DNA of 41,898 nt, taken from assembly GCA_017622925.1 (NCBI GenBank), contig JAGAQC010000053.1, forward strand, positions 1-41,898, written 5' to 3'. Shown here in pieces: positions 16,291-24,007 of the stretch. Made by a program: the position numbers and the translations under genes. Source of the DNA: Ruminococcus sp. (GTDB lineage: Bacteria; Bacillota; Clostridia; Oscillospirales; Ruminococcaceae). Numbering within the stretch: position 1 is the stretch's first letter; the number at the start of each line of letters is the position of its first letter. Under the pieces are notes generated by a model, which saw nothing but the letters and a program-made list of their open reading frames with translations, had not been told where the DNA came from and did not search any database.

Positions 16291-16423
16291 CTTGCCAAAA
16301 GGTAACTTTTTGAACACAATATCGTAACTTTATACCCCTTTTGGGGTATAAAGTTACGAAAACTGAGATTCCAAAGGGGTCACCCCTTTGGCAGGGGGTG
16401 CAGGGGGACAGAGTCCCCCTGCT
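16291..16423 (+). repeat. Family A structured repeat, copy A3
   Basis: The leader hairpin AAAAG-GTAA-CTTTT (16297-16310) has a GNRA-type loop. The long hairpin is replaced by a perfect 16-bp palindrome, CGTAACTTTATACCCC (16323-16338), loop TTTT, complement 16343-16358. The usual CCAAAGGGG/CCCCTTTGG and GCAGGGGGAC/GTCCCCCTGC hairpins follow. The last ends at the jag stop codon and could act on that transcript. Confidence 0.85.
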
Positions 16424-17616
16424 TATAGTTCGATCTTGCCGTACAGTCCGCCCTCCATGGAATCCTCGGGCTTCGGCTTCTTATAATCCTTTTCAAAGCT
16501 CGTGGAAAGACCTGTGGAGAAATCCATAGCCTTTGGCTCGTAATTATCACGGCGTCTGTCGTTTCCACCCTGTCTGCCGCCTCTGCGGTCGTCACGGCGA
16601 GAACCTCTGCCGCCCCTGCCGCCGCGGTTGTTCTTGGGATTTGTAGAGGAAATAATTATCTTTCTGTAAGGCTCTTCGCCGACAGAACGTGAGGAAACTC
16701 CCTCAATTTCGGAAACTGCCGAATGAATAACGCGTCTTTCATAGGGATTCATAGGCTCGAGCTGCTGCGATCTGCCTGTTCTGATGACCGTTCTTGCGAC
16801 CTTTGCCGCAAGCTGTTCGAGAGTTTCCTTTCTCTTGCTGCGGTAGCCGAGACAGTCGATCGTGATACGGAAATAATCCTTATCTCCCTTATTAGCGATA
16901 ATTGAGCAGAGGTACTGAATGGAATCCAGCGTTTCGCCGCGTCTGCCGATTATCGTTCCGTTATTGTTGCTTTCAATATTTATGACCGCGCCCGTTTCGT
17001 TCTGATAAACCTTGAAACTTGCGTCAACGTTCATTGCATTGAGAATGCTTGTGATGTAGTCCCTTGCGATCTTGACCTTGGGATTTACAAGAGCCTCGTC
17101 CTCGATAAGAGTGAACTCCTCCAGAGAAAAATCCTTTTCTTCCTCGTTTGCGGGAACTTCCTTTATCTCCGCAGCCTCCTCGGACTTAGAAACTGCCTTT
17201 ACCTCGACTTTTTTCGGAGCTTCTTCGGACTTAGAAACTGTCTTTACCTCGACCTTTTTCGGAGCTTCTTCCGACTTTGGAACAGCCTTAACTTCAACCT
17301 TTTTCGGAGCTTCTTCCGACTTAGAAACAGCCTTAACTTCGACCTTTTTCGGAGCTTCCTCGGACTTGGAAACAGCCTTAACTTCGACTTTTTTCGGAGC
17401 TTCCTCAGTCTTGGGAGCTTCTTTTTTCACCTCGGGCTTCGGAACAGCGGCAACGTATGTAGCCCTGACCTTTGCGTCGGTCTGACCTATGCCGAAAAAT
17501 CCCTTTTTGCCCTCCTCAAGGACTTCAAATTTTATCTCGCCTGCTTTTTTTCCAAACTTTCTGACCGCCATAGCCTTAGCTTCATCGACGGTTTTAGCAG
17601 TAAATACTTCTGTCAT
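16423..17616 (-). CDS. khpB: RNA-binding protein KhpB (Jag/EloR)
   Basis: A 397-residue protein with an N-terminal Jag-N domain (about 1-55, FGIGQTDAKV), a long Lys/Glu-rich spacer, a KH domain (about 185-260, with NNNGTIIGRRGETLDSIQ) and an R3H domain (about 265-330, ending in RKIIISS). A Gly/Arg-rich tail (RGGRGGRGSRR) completes it. The spacer includes five tandem 15-residue units (PKKVEVKAVSKSEEA type). KhpB binds RNA with KhpA and affects cell elongation in related Firmicutes. RBS GGGAGG before the ATG. It sits 15 bp after yidC, its usual neighbour. Confidence 0.93.
   Translation of the reverse strand: MTEVFTAKTVDEAKAMAVRKFGKKAGEIKFEVLEEGKKGFFGIGQTDAKVRATYVAAVPKPEVKKEAPKTEEAPKKVEVKAVSKSEEAPKKVEVKAVSKSEEAPKKVEVKAVPKSEEAPKKVEVKTVSKSEEAPKKVEVKAVSKSEEAAEIKEVPANEEEKDFSLEEFTLIEDEALVNPKVKIARDYITSILNAMNVDASFKVYQNETGAVINIESNNNGTIIGRRGETLDSIQYLCSIIANKGDKDYFRITIDCLGYRSKRKETLEQLAAKVARTVIRTGRSQQLEPMNPYERRVIHSAVSEIEGVSSRSVGEEPYRKIIISSTNPKNNRGGRGGRGSRRDDRRGGRQGGNDRRRDNYEPKAMDFSTGLSTSFEKDYKKPKPEDSMEGGLYGKIEL
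17183..17407. repeat. Five tandem 45-bp units inside khpB
   Basis: Units begin at 17183, 17228, 17273, 17318 and 17363. They are nearly identical in DNA as well as protein (GACTT..GAAAC..CCTT at each start), so the array is recent and could vary in copy number without a frame change. No spacers differ between units, which rules out CRISPR. Confidence 0.9.
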
Positions 17617-17631
17617 ATTTAATACCTCCCT

Positions 17632-18798
17632 TTATTGATCATCGTTTTCGTTGCTTTCATCGTAAATATCGCCGTATTTTTCAGCCATTTTACGTCTTGC
17701 TTCATTGATAGCGTCACGGTTCTGCTTATTCTGCTCGGAACGTGACATTTTCTCGCCTGAATCGCTTTTTGCCGACGTGCCGTTCTGCTGTTCGAGAGCC
17801 GCCTGCTGTTCAAGCATTCTCTGCATGAACGTTTTCTTTTCGGGGTGCTTTTCAGCGTAGATACGCGCCTTTTCCTTTTCCTTTTCATTAATTGCAACGA
17901 TCTTGTCCTGAGTGAAGTAAAGGTTCAGACCAAGTGTAACAAGGAATGAGAATATAGACGACCATATCCAGTAGAAGCCTACGCCTGCCGGAACTTCAAA
18001 AGCAAACCAAATGGACATTATCGGCATCAGGAGCATCATGACCGTCATACAGCCGCCGCCTGCCTGAGCTGTGGGGTTTACTTTTTTCTGATGTATCATC
18101 GAGTAAAGCGAAACGAGAAGCTGTGAAAGACCTGCAAGGAACGGTATCAGCATGAGAATAACGGCTTCACTGTTCCATTCAGCAGGGTGCAAAGTCGGGG
18201 TCTTGCCGAGATTTGCGCCTAATACCGTGAAATTATCGGAGAAACTTGTAACGACCTCTCGGAAATTCTCGCCGAAATTATTAAATTCATCGGGGTGCTT
18301 GTTGAGCGATTCCATAGTGAGAAGTTCGTTTCTCAGGTTTCCGTTAGTAATGGCGTTTCCGCCGTTGACGTCGCCGAATTTCTCCGCAAGCTCGGAAGCC
18401 TTTGAAATAGCGGCAGTACGTATAGATTTCGTTATGTGAAGTATATGGGTTATCGGCTTGTACACAACGTCGATAACTCCGAAAAGCAGGAACATCTGTA
18501 CAAATGCAGGCAGACACGAACCCATTGGGTTTATGCCCTCCTCCTGATAGAGCTTCTGCTGTTCCTCCTGCAAACGAGTAGGATTGTTTGAGAAGCTTTT
18601 TTGCAGTTTCTGGAGCTTCGGCTGTAGGAGCTGCATTCTTGCAGCGCTTTTCTGCGTCTTGTAGTTGATAGGGAACATCAGCAGCTTTGTTACAAGAGTA
18701 AATATGATTATAGCCCACGCGTAATTCGGAACGAGCTTATATATCCAGCTCATAAGGTATCCGAAAGGGATACCTATAATATCATAAAGTGAATTCAA
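17632..18798 (-). CDS. yidC: Membrane protein insertase YidC/Oxa1
   Basis: A 388-residue insertase of the Gram-positive type. A first membrane segment (about 24-45) is followed by the cytoplasmic coiled hairpin (QLLQPKLQKLQKSF) and the GSCLPAFVQMFLLFGV segment. Three further membrane helices follow, including FEVPAGVGFYWIWSSIFSFLVTL. It has a charged C-terminal tail, and there is no lipobox. Start codon is TTG at 18798 with AGGAGAA upstream. Preceded by yidD, followed by khpB, the usual order. Confidence 0.95.
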   Translation of the reverse strand: MNSLYDIIGIPFGYLMSWIYKLVPNYAWAIIIFTLVTKLLMFPINYKTQKSAARMQLLQPKLQKLQKSFSNNPTRLQEEQQKLYQEEGINPMGSCLPAFVQMFLLFGVIDVVYKPITHILHITKSIRTAAISKASELAEKFGDVNGGNAITNGNLRNELLTMESLNKHPDEFNNFGENFREVVTSFSDNFTVLGANLGKTPTLHPAEWNSEAVILMLIPFLAGLSQLLVSLYSMIHQKKVNPTAQAGGGCMTVMMLLMPIMSIWFAFEVPAGVGFYWIWSSIFSFLVTLGLNLYFTQDKIVAINEKEKEKARIYAEKHPEKKTFMQRMLEQQAALEQQNGTSAKSDSGEKMSRSEQNKQNRDAINEARRKMAEKYGDIYDESNENDDQ

Positions 18799-18857
18799 TT
18801 TACAGTTCTCCTAATCAAAGGCGGAAAATGGGTCGAAAAAAGCGTAAAACCGCAATT

Positions 18858-19157
18858 TCACTCACTTCTGCCCGTATCGTTTTCTTCTGCGGCGGTATCG
18901 CTGTGAAGATCAGCATAGTCGTATTTTTTTACTTTAAACGTAAATTTCTCGGGAACATGATCTATTCCCCCCAGAGACCACGGATTGCACCGAAGTATGC
19001 GCCAACAGGCTAAAGCAGTTCCCCTTACCGCACCGAATCTCTTAACGGCAGTCAGGGCATAGCAGCTGCATGTGGGATAATATTTGCATTTCGGCGGAAA
19101 AAGCGGCGATACAGCCTTCTGATAAAATTTTATCAAGGCTATGAGTAAATATTTCAT
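18858..19157 (-). CDS. yidD: Membrane protein insertion efficiency factor YidD
   Basis: A 99-residue YidD: N-terminal amphipathic/hydrophobic helix, [15 protein letters not shown], and [14 protein letters not shown], the family signatures. The start at 19157 has GAGGAGGTCTA directly upstream. That RBS is the terminal inverted repeat of the 158-bp element C1, so the element ends exactly at the start codon. A longer frame from 19208 lies within the element and is rejected. The C-terminal tail is acidic and of no known role. Confidence 0.92.
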   Translation of the reverse strand: MKYLLIALIKFYQKAVSPLFPPKCKYYPTCSCYALTAVKRFGAVRGTALACWRILRCNPWSLGGIDHVPEKFTFKVKKYDYADLHSDTAAEENDTGRSE

Positions 19158-19315
19158 TAGACCTCCTCGGGAACTAAAGTGCAGCCGTATGACTAAAGAT
19201 TTTGTCATATGGCAAGGCAGACGACGAAAGCGGGCTGACGCCCTCTGAGGAGGATAACGCAGCCATATGGCAAAAGATTTGTCAGACGATGTGCGTTAGT
19301 TTCCGAGGAGGTCTA
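19158..19315. repeat. Family C inverted-repeat element, copy C1
   Basis: A 158-bp element filling the rnpA-yidD gap. Terminal arms TAGACCTCCTCGGGAACTAA (19158-19177) and its near complement (19296-19315). The complementarity continues inward imperfectly to about 36 bp per side. The left end on the minus strand gives the TAG stop of rnpA, and the other end gives the AGGAGG of yidD. Interior sequence (GGCAAGG..CGGGCTGACGCCCTC) is shared with copy C3. Confidence 0.85.
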
Positions 19316-19669
19316 CTTTTTTAACAGGAGCTTGACAGCCTTATCTATCTCCATGACGCCGTATTTGTCGAAATAAGAACAGTATTCGTCGGACTTTATG
19401 CCGAGTATACCGCTTCTTGCGACAATAACAATATCAATACCGATAGGCAGCTTTATCTCCGAGCTTTGGTAAGCAAGACGGATAAGCCTTTTGGCACGGT
19501 TGCGCGCCACGGCGTTTCCTATTTTTTTTCCTGCGGTGATACCGAAGCGGTTAAACGGTCTGCCGTTTGGCTTAACGTAGATCACCGAGTATTTCGACGG
19601 GATATACCGACCCTTTTTATAGAGGGCGAGAAAATCCTTGTTTTCTTTTAAAATTACAGTATACAGCAT
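19313..19669 (-). CDS. rnpA: Ribonuclease P protein component
   Basis: A 118-residue RnpA, the protein partner of RNase P RNA in tRNA 5' maturation. The RNR signature is present as GNAVARNRAKRLIRLAYQ, and the N-terminus (MLYTVILKENKDFLALYKKG) aligns with the family. Start ATG at 19669 with AGAGGT upstream, which is the end of element C3. The TAG stop lies in the end of element C1. It is separated from rpmH by a terminator, so it probably has a separate promoter in 19830-19875, which I cannot define. Confidence 0.94.
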   Translation of the reverse strand: MLYTVILKENKDFLALYKKGRYIPSKYSVIYVKPNGRPFNRFGITAGKKIGNAVARNRAKRLIRLAYQSSEIKLPIGIDIVIVARSGILGIKSDEYCSYFDKYGVMEIDKAVKLLLKK

Positions 19670-19671
19670 AA

Positions 19672-19829
19672 GGTAACCTCTAAAAACCTCTTTTGACAAA
19701 AATCAGCTATGCACGGCACATGCTGCGTCAAGCACCCTCGGAGGGCGACAGCCCGCCGTCGGGCACTTTCCTTGCCTCTGCCGCACCTATCTGATTTTTG
19801 CTTGACCAAACAGGTTTTTAGAGGTCACC
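19672..19829. repeat. Family C inverted-repeat element, copy C3
   Basis: Also 158 bp. Terminal arms GGTAACCTCTAAAAACCT (19672-19689) and AGGTTTTTAGAGGTCACC (19812-19829) pair at 17 of 18 positions. Interior shares GGCAAGG, CGGGCTGTCGCCCTC and ACGCAGC with C1 on the opposite strand. Its end provides the rnpA Shine-Dalgarno AGAGGT. Confidence 0.82.
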
Positions 19830-19874
19830 ATAAATAATACCGATTCGGCGAGAATTAAAGATATAACGAATTAA

Positions 19875-19907
19875 CAAAAAAGACCACAAAAACGTATTTT
19901 TGTGGTC
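19875..19907 (-). terminator. Terminator of rpmH
   Basis: Stem GACCACAAAAA/TTTTTGTGGTC (19882-19907) with a U-rich tail on the minus strand, 8 bp after the rpmH stop codon. Confidence 0.88.
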
Positions 19908-19914
19908 AGCGTCG

Positions 19915-20049
19915 TCAGTGAGTTAATCTTGCTCTGCCCTTAGATCTTCTACGAGCTAAAACCTTTCTGCCGTTCTTAGTAGCCATTCTCTTCATGAAGC
20001 CATGCTCCTTTTTTCTGTGAAGCTTCTTAGGCTGATATGTTCTTTTCAT
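19915..20049 (-). CDS. rpmH: Ribosomal protein L34
   Basis: A 44-residue, highly basic L34. It starts [18 protein letters not shown] and contains [13 protein letters not shown], the family signature. RBS GGAGGA seven bases upstream. First gene of the leftward origin arm, with a strong promoter and a terminator of its own, so most transcripts are probably monocistronic. Confidence 0.97.
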   Translation of the reverse strand: MKRTYQPKKLHRKKEHGFMKRMATKNGRKVLARRRSKGRARLTH

Positions 20050-20118
20050 CAAAAATCCTCCTCTCTGAACTACGGATAAGAGAGCCGTTTGGCTCTTATT
20101 TACACATTACACTATAAG

Positions 20119-20147
20119 ATTATACTTCAAAAGCAGGAATATGTCAA
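20119..20147 (-). promoter_or_regulatory. Consensus sigma-A promoter of rpmH
   Basis: Minus-strand TTGACA (20147-20142), 17-bp spacer, TATAAT (20124-20119): both hexamers perfect. A small leader hairpin (GAGCC..GGCTC, about 20080-20096) lies between it and the RBS. The stretch 20150-20255 is AT-rich with no feature I can name. Confidence 0.92.
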
Positions 20148-20255
20148 GGGATTTTTAGAATTTTTTTCAAAAATATAAAATTTTGATACTTTTGAACAAT
20201 TAAAACAAAATTTTTTTAGCACAATTTATATAATTGACAATCAATATCTAAAACT

Positions 20256-20336
20256 TTAGCGGGGGACTCTGTCCCCCTGCACCCCCTGCCAAAGTGACAC
20301 CGTCCCTTTGGGATACCGATGTTAGTTTACTTTAGT
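20256..20336 (-). repeat. Fragment related to families A and B
   Basis: Holds GCGGGGGACTCTGTCCCCCTGC, then GGGTGC-type sequence, a damaged CCAAAG..CTTTGG hairpin, and ends CGATGTTAGTTTACTT, as the complete family B copy at 41520-41756 does. It looks like a decayed or chimeric copy. Confidence 0.65.
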
Positions 20337-20351
20337 TTTTAGTTTAGAGAC

Positions 20352-20567
20352 TGTTGAAAAGTTGAATCCAATGTTTAAAACCTGTGAGATATGTGTAGAT
20401 ACGACGTTTTTCAACAGCCTGCGACAGTATTCGTCATGCCAAAATAACCGTTTTTTCCACATTTTGGAGTTGATTCAACAGTGTTTTCAACAAAGTGTCA
20501 AAAGTGATGTTGAAATCGCGGCTTTTTTCTATGTTTTTTTTTGGAGCAATCCCTTGCTTTTTCAACA
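20352..20567. other. oriC left part: putative DnaA-box cluster upstream of dnaA
   Basis: Exact TTTTCAACA (either strand) at 20352-20360, 20408-20416, 20484-20492 and 20559-20567, with one-mismatch copies at 20472-20480 and 20508-20516. These resemble the DnaA box TTATCCACA with changes at positions 3 and 5. TTTTTTCCACA is at about 20450. The setting between rpmH and dnaA matches the incA/B part of the B. subtilis origin. That these bind DnaA is inference. Confidence 0.65.
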
Positions 20568-20582
20568 AATCTATGCTATAAT
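20554..20582 (+). promoter_or_regulatory. dnaA promoter
   Basis: TTGCTT (20554-20559), 17-bp spacer, TATAAT (20577-20582) with an extended -10 TG. A putative DnaA box (20559-20567) overlaps the end of the -35, as expected for autoregulation. Confidence 0.8.
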
Positions 20583-20652
20583 GGTATTATATTATTATAG
20601 GAGAGTATCGTTATTTTGAAATTTCTCCCCAATTTTTCTACGGAGGTCAAAA

Positions 20653-22026
20653 ATGAATTCATTCAAAGAATTATTTGATAATGTAAAGCAATACTGCCTT
20701 GAAAACGGCAAGATCCCCGCTATCGGTATAAAAACATGGATCGATCCCCTAACGCCCGTAAATTTCGACGGCTCAAACGCTGTTTTCAGCGTAGGTACAG
20801 AATTTCAGAAAAATATAGTCATGGGTACTTACGCTTCCGTCCTCACTGACGCATTTCTCAACCTGCTCGGACTTAATGTAAATATTATAATCAATGTTGA
20901 ATCGGACGCTCCCGAAACTCCTGCGGCTGTTCCCACAGAAGCCGAACTTGAAAAGAAAAACGCCGAGCTTGAAAAAACTTATAAATTCGCAAACTACGAT
21001 TATACCTTCGATACGTTTATTGAAGGTCCGTCAAACAGCTTTGCCCTCGCTTGCAGCAAATCAGTTGCAAAAAACTGCGGAGAACACGAAATATCGGGCT
21101 ATAATCCCCTTTTTATCTACGGTCCGTCGGGAATGGGCAAAACTCACCTCATAACTGCTATCGCAAACGAGGTCAGAAACACCCGTCCCGAATACAACAT
21201 CGTGTATACCACCAGCGAGACCTTCGGAAACGACCTTATAGCGGCAATTCAGAAAAATCAAATCTCCGATTTCCATGAAAAATACAGAAACGCCGATATG
21301 CTCCTTATCGACGATATACAGTTCCTTGCCGGAAAAGAGCGAATGCAGGAGGAATTTTTCCACACCTTCTACAAGCTTCATCAGGAGGGCAAGCAAATCG
21401 TCATCACCTCCGATAAGCCGCCGAAAGAGCTTATTACCCTTGAAGCCCGTCTGAGAACACGTTTTGAGGGAGGTCTTATCGCCGATATTTCCGCGCCTGA
21501 TTTTGAAACACGACTTGCCATCATTACAAGAAAAAGCGAACTGCTCGATCTGAAAATGCCCCCCGAGGTATCGGAATTTATGGCAAACCGCTTAAAATCG
21601 AATATCCGTCAGCTTGAGGGAGCTGTTATCCGCCTTAAAGCCCTTAACCACTTCGCAGGAAGTCCCATAACTATTTCCATGGCGCAGAGCGTTATCAGGG
21701 ACGTTCTCACGGACGAACAGCCTATACCGATAACCGTTGAAAAAATTATCAGCGAGGTTTCCACGGTATACGGAGTATCCCCCGAAGATCTCCGCTCGAA
21801 CAAGCGTTCGCAGCAGATCTCGATCGCCCGAAAAGTGGCTATATACGTAGTCCGCGAGATAACCGACATGCCCCTTGCCTCTATCGGAACGGAATTCGGC
21901 GGACGCGACCACTCTACTATCGTATACTCAGTAAACAGCGTAGTTGCGGCAATTCAAAAGGACGCTAACCTCAATAACCTTGTAAACGATATTATCAAAA
22001 ATATCAGAGATAAGAGCAAGGGTTGA
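20653..22026 (+). CDS. dnaA: Chromosomal replication initiator DnaA
   Basis: A 457-residue initiator. Domain I about 1-80, a short Glu/Lys-rich domain II (85-112), AAA+ domain III with Walker A GPSGMGKTHL (about 157-166) and Walker B LLIDDIQFL (about 217-225), and domain IV with the DNA-binding signature EFGGRDHSTIVYS near residues 415-426. The domain IV signature is standard, so the DNA-contact helix gives no reason by itself to expect an unusual box. RBS GGAGG before the ATG. Flanked on both sides by TTTTCAACA clusters. Confidence 0.98.
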   Translation: MNSFKELFDNVKQYCLENGKIPAIGIKTWIDPLTPVNFDGSNAVFSVGTEFQKNIVMGTYASVLTDAFLNLLGLNVNIIINVESDAPETPAAVPTEAELEKKNAELEKTYKFANYDYTFDTFIEGPSNSFALACSKSVAKNCGEHEISGYNPLFIYGPSGMGKTHLITAIANEVRNTRPEYNIVYTTSETFGNDLIAAIQKNQISDFHEKYRNADMLLIDDIQFLAGKERMQEEFFHTFYKLHQEGKQIVITSDKPPKELITLEARLRTRFEGGLIADISAPDFETRLAIITRKSELLDLKMPPEVSEFMANRLKSNIRQLEGAVIRLKALNHFAGSPITISMAQSVIRDVLTDEQPIPITVEKIISEVSTVYGVSPEDLRSNKRSQQISIARKVAIYVVREITDMPLASIGTEFGGRDHSTIVYSVNSVVAAIQKDANLNNLVNDIIKNIRDKSKG

Positions 22027-22056
22027 TCTCCCTTACTTACCGAAGCTGCGAAAATT

Positions 22057-22231
22057 GGGATTCCAAAGGGACGGTGTCCCTTTGGCGGAGTCCAGAGGCA
22101 GCGCCTCTGGCAGGGTGTGGGACAGAGTCCCACAAAAGCGTTAAGCGCTCCGCAAAGGGTGAATTTCAAAACAGTCCTGTGGACTGTTTTGAAAGAGGGA
22201 ACGCCCTGCAAGAGAGGGCGTTCCCTTAGAA
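22057..22231 (+). repeat. Family B hairpin-chain repeat, copy B1
   Basis: Five main hairpins in a row: 22063-22085 (CCAAAGGGA/TCCCTTTGG), 22092-22110 (CCAGAGGC/GCCTCTGG), 22117-22133 (GTGGGAC/GTCCCAC), 22164-22194 (TTTCAAAACAGTCC/GGACTGTTTTGAAA) and 22197-22225 (GGGAACGCCC/GGGCGTTCCC). Directly downstream of dnaA. No U-tract, so it is not a typical terminator. Confidence 0.88.
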
Positions 22232-22285
22232 AGATACGGTTAAAATGTGGTCTTTGCATTTATGTAGTTCCAAACAGTTTTTTAT

Positions 22286-22745
22286 TGTTGAAAAGGTTTA
22301 TTCCGAGGCTTTCAACAGAGTTTTCAACAGTGTGTTTAAAGTTTGGTTGAAAGCCGAGCGGTCGGAATACTGAGAAATTCAGGAAATATTTTTCCCCCTT
22401 GATATAAGCTTTTGAACCGTGTGAACTTTTCAACAATTGACAGGCTGTGAAGAATTATCGTAAAAATTTAAACCAAAAATCCCGATTCCACAAATTTATC
22501 CACTTTTCATAAACTTCAACTCCACAACCGTAAACCGATTCCACACAAAAACCGCGCCGATTTGCAGCTTTTAACAAACCGAACAATTTCACAACACCCG
22601 TTTGTGGACGAGCTGTCGGCGATTTACAGGCAAAAAACGGACATACTGACTTTTCAACACCTCCTACTACTACGACTATATATTTATATACTTATCTTAT
22701 TATTTTTCTTGCTTTTTCTTCTCTTATTCGTATCACAATTTAGCT
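22286..22745. other. oriC right part: DnaA boxes, DnaA-trio track and AT-rich unwinding region
   Basis: TTTTCAACA (either strand) at 22286-22294, 22321-22329, 22427-22435 and 22651-22659, near copies at 22309-22317 and 22345-22353, and a near-canonical TTATCCACT at 22496-22504. The box at 22651 is followed by CCTC and then CTA-CTA-CTA-CGA-CTA (22664-22678), matching the box, GC-spacer and DnaA-trio order of the Bacillus unwinding element. An AT-rich stretch follows (22677-22760). This makes the dnaA-dnaN gap the likely unwinding site. The remainder to the dnaN RBS has no other feature. Confidence 0.75.
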
Positions 22746-22869
22746 TATCACAGCTTAACACATCACAGTTAAGTCAGCCGAATCTGACAGACATATATTC
22801 GGATAAATTTTGCCTTATCAGACTTTACTTAAATTTAATTAAACCAACTTAAACGGAGGCATACTATTA

Positions 22870-23973
22870 ATGAATTTTATTTGCAGAAAATCAGAACTGA
22901 GCGAAGCTATCAGCAATGTTTCAAGAGCAGTTCCGCAAAAATCCACTATACAGGCTTTGGAGGGTATAAAAGTCAGGGTAACTCCCGGTACTGTCGAGCT
23001 TACCGCATATAACCTCGAAATGGGCATAAGGACCGCTATAAAAGCCGATACGAACGATAGCTGCGAATTTGTGGTTGACGCAAGGCTTTTCAGTGAGTTT
23101 ACAAAGAAAATGGCAGGCGAGGATATAACCGTCGAGATTGACGGCAATAATACCGTGCGCATTTCTTCGGAGGCGGCAGAGTGTACTTTTTCCGTAATGT
23201 CCGCCGAGGAATACCCCGATCTGCCCGTAGTTGATTCAAAACGCAGCTTTACCGTTCAGCAGAATATCCTCCGTTCTATGATAAATATGACAGGCTATGC
23301 AGTCTCGCAGAACGAAAGCAAGCCTATTTTCACGGGCGAGCTTTTCGACATCGAGGGCGGAACGTTTACCCTTGTCGCTATAGACGGATTCAGGCTCGCT
23401 ATCAGGACTGAGGCTATCGACAACGACGAGAAGTTTAATTTCGTAGTTCCGAAAAAGGCTTTGCAGGAGGTCTCGACGCTTATTCGCGAGGACAGCACGG
23501 AAAACTGCACCATCAGCGTAAACGACAGGCATATAATTTTTGAGATAAACGGATTCTTTGTTATTTCGAGACTTCTTGAGGGCGCGTTCCATAATTATAA
23601 AATGAGCATTCCGAACGGTCATAAGACGGAAATTTTCGTCAGCAAGAAGGATTTTTCCGCATGCCTTGAAAGATGCTCACTTATTATCAACGAGAAAAAC
23701 AAAGCTCCAGTTCGCTGCGAGATAGGCGGCGGAGTTATGAAAATAAGCTGCAAAACGGGCATAGGCAAGGTAAACGACGCTATATCGGCGGATATTACGG
23801 GCGAAACCGTTACCATTGGCTTTAATAACCGCCTTGTTCTTGAAGCTCTCAGGGCGGCGGAGGGCGATAAGGTCCGCATACGCCTTAACGGTGCAATGAA
23901 AGTTATCGAAATTCTTCCGCCTATGGGAGAGAGCTATATCTTCCTTGTAATGCCGATACAGTTGAAAAACTAA
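22870..23973 (+). CDS. dnaN: DNA polymerase III beta subunit (sliding clamp)
   Basis: A 367-residue clamp of the usual length with three repeated clamp folds. The N-terminus (MNFICRKSELSEAISNVSRAVPQKST) and the C-terminal YIFLVMPIQLKN are typical; the latter contributes to the partner-binding pocket. It holds polymerase III and many repair proteins on DNA. RBS GGAGG ten bases before the ATG. No strong promoter is seen in the oriC gap, so transcription may read through from dnaA. Confidence 0.97.
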   Translation: MNFICRKSELSEAISNVSRAVPQKSTIQALEGIKVRVTPGTVELTAYNLEMGIRTAIKADTNDSCEFVVDARLFSEFTKKMAGEDITVEIDGNNTVRISSEAAECTFSVMSAEEYPDLPVVDSKRSFTVQQNILRSMINMTGYAVSQNESKPIFTGELFDIEGGTFTLVAIDGFRLAIRTEAIDNDEKFNFVVPKKALQEVSTLIREDSTENCTISVNDRHIIFEINGFFVISRLLEGAFHNYKMSIPNGHKTEIFVSKKDFSACLERCSLIINEKNKAPVRCEIGGGVMKISCKTGIGKVNDAISADITGETVTIGFNNRLVLEALRAAEGDKVRIRLNGAMKVIEILPPMGESYIFLVMPIQLKN

Positions 23974-24007
23974 GCATTTTACGGGGGACGCTAAATAACT
24001 TAAGCGT

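Noticed and set aside
17183-17407. Direct repeats that might be a CRISPR array
   Set aside because: The units are contiguous without spacers, keep the reading frame and lie inside khpB.
22197-22225. Last hairpin of family B as a rho-independent terminator
   Set aside because: The stem is strong but no U-tract follows in any copy.
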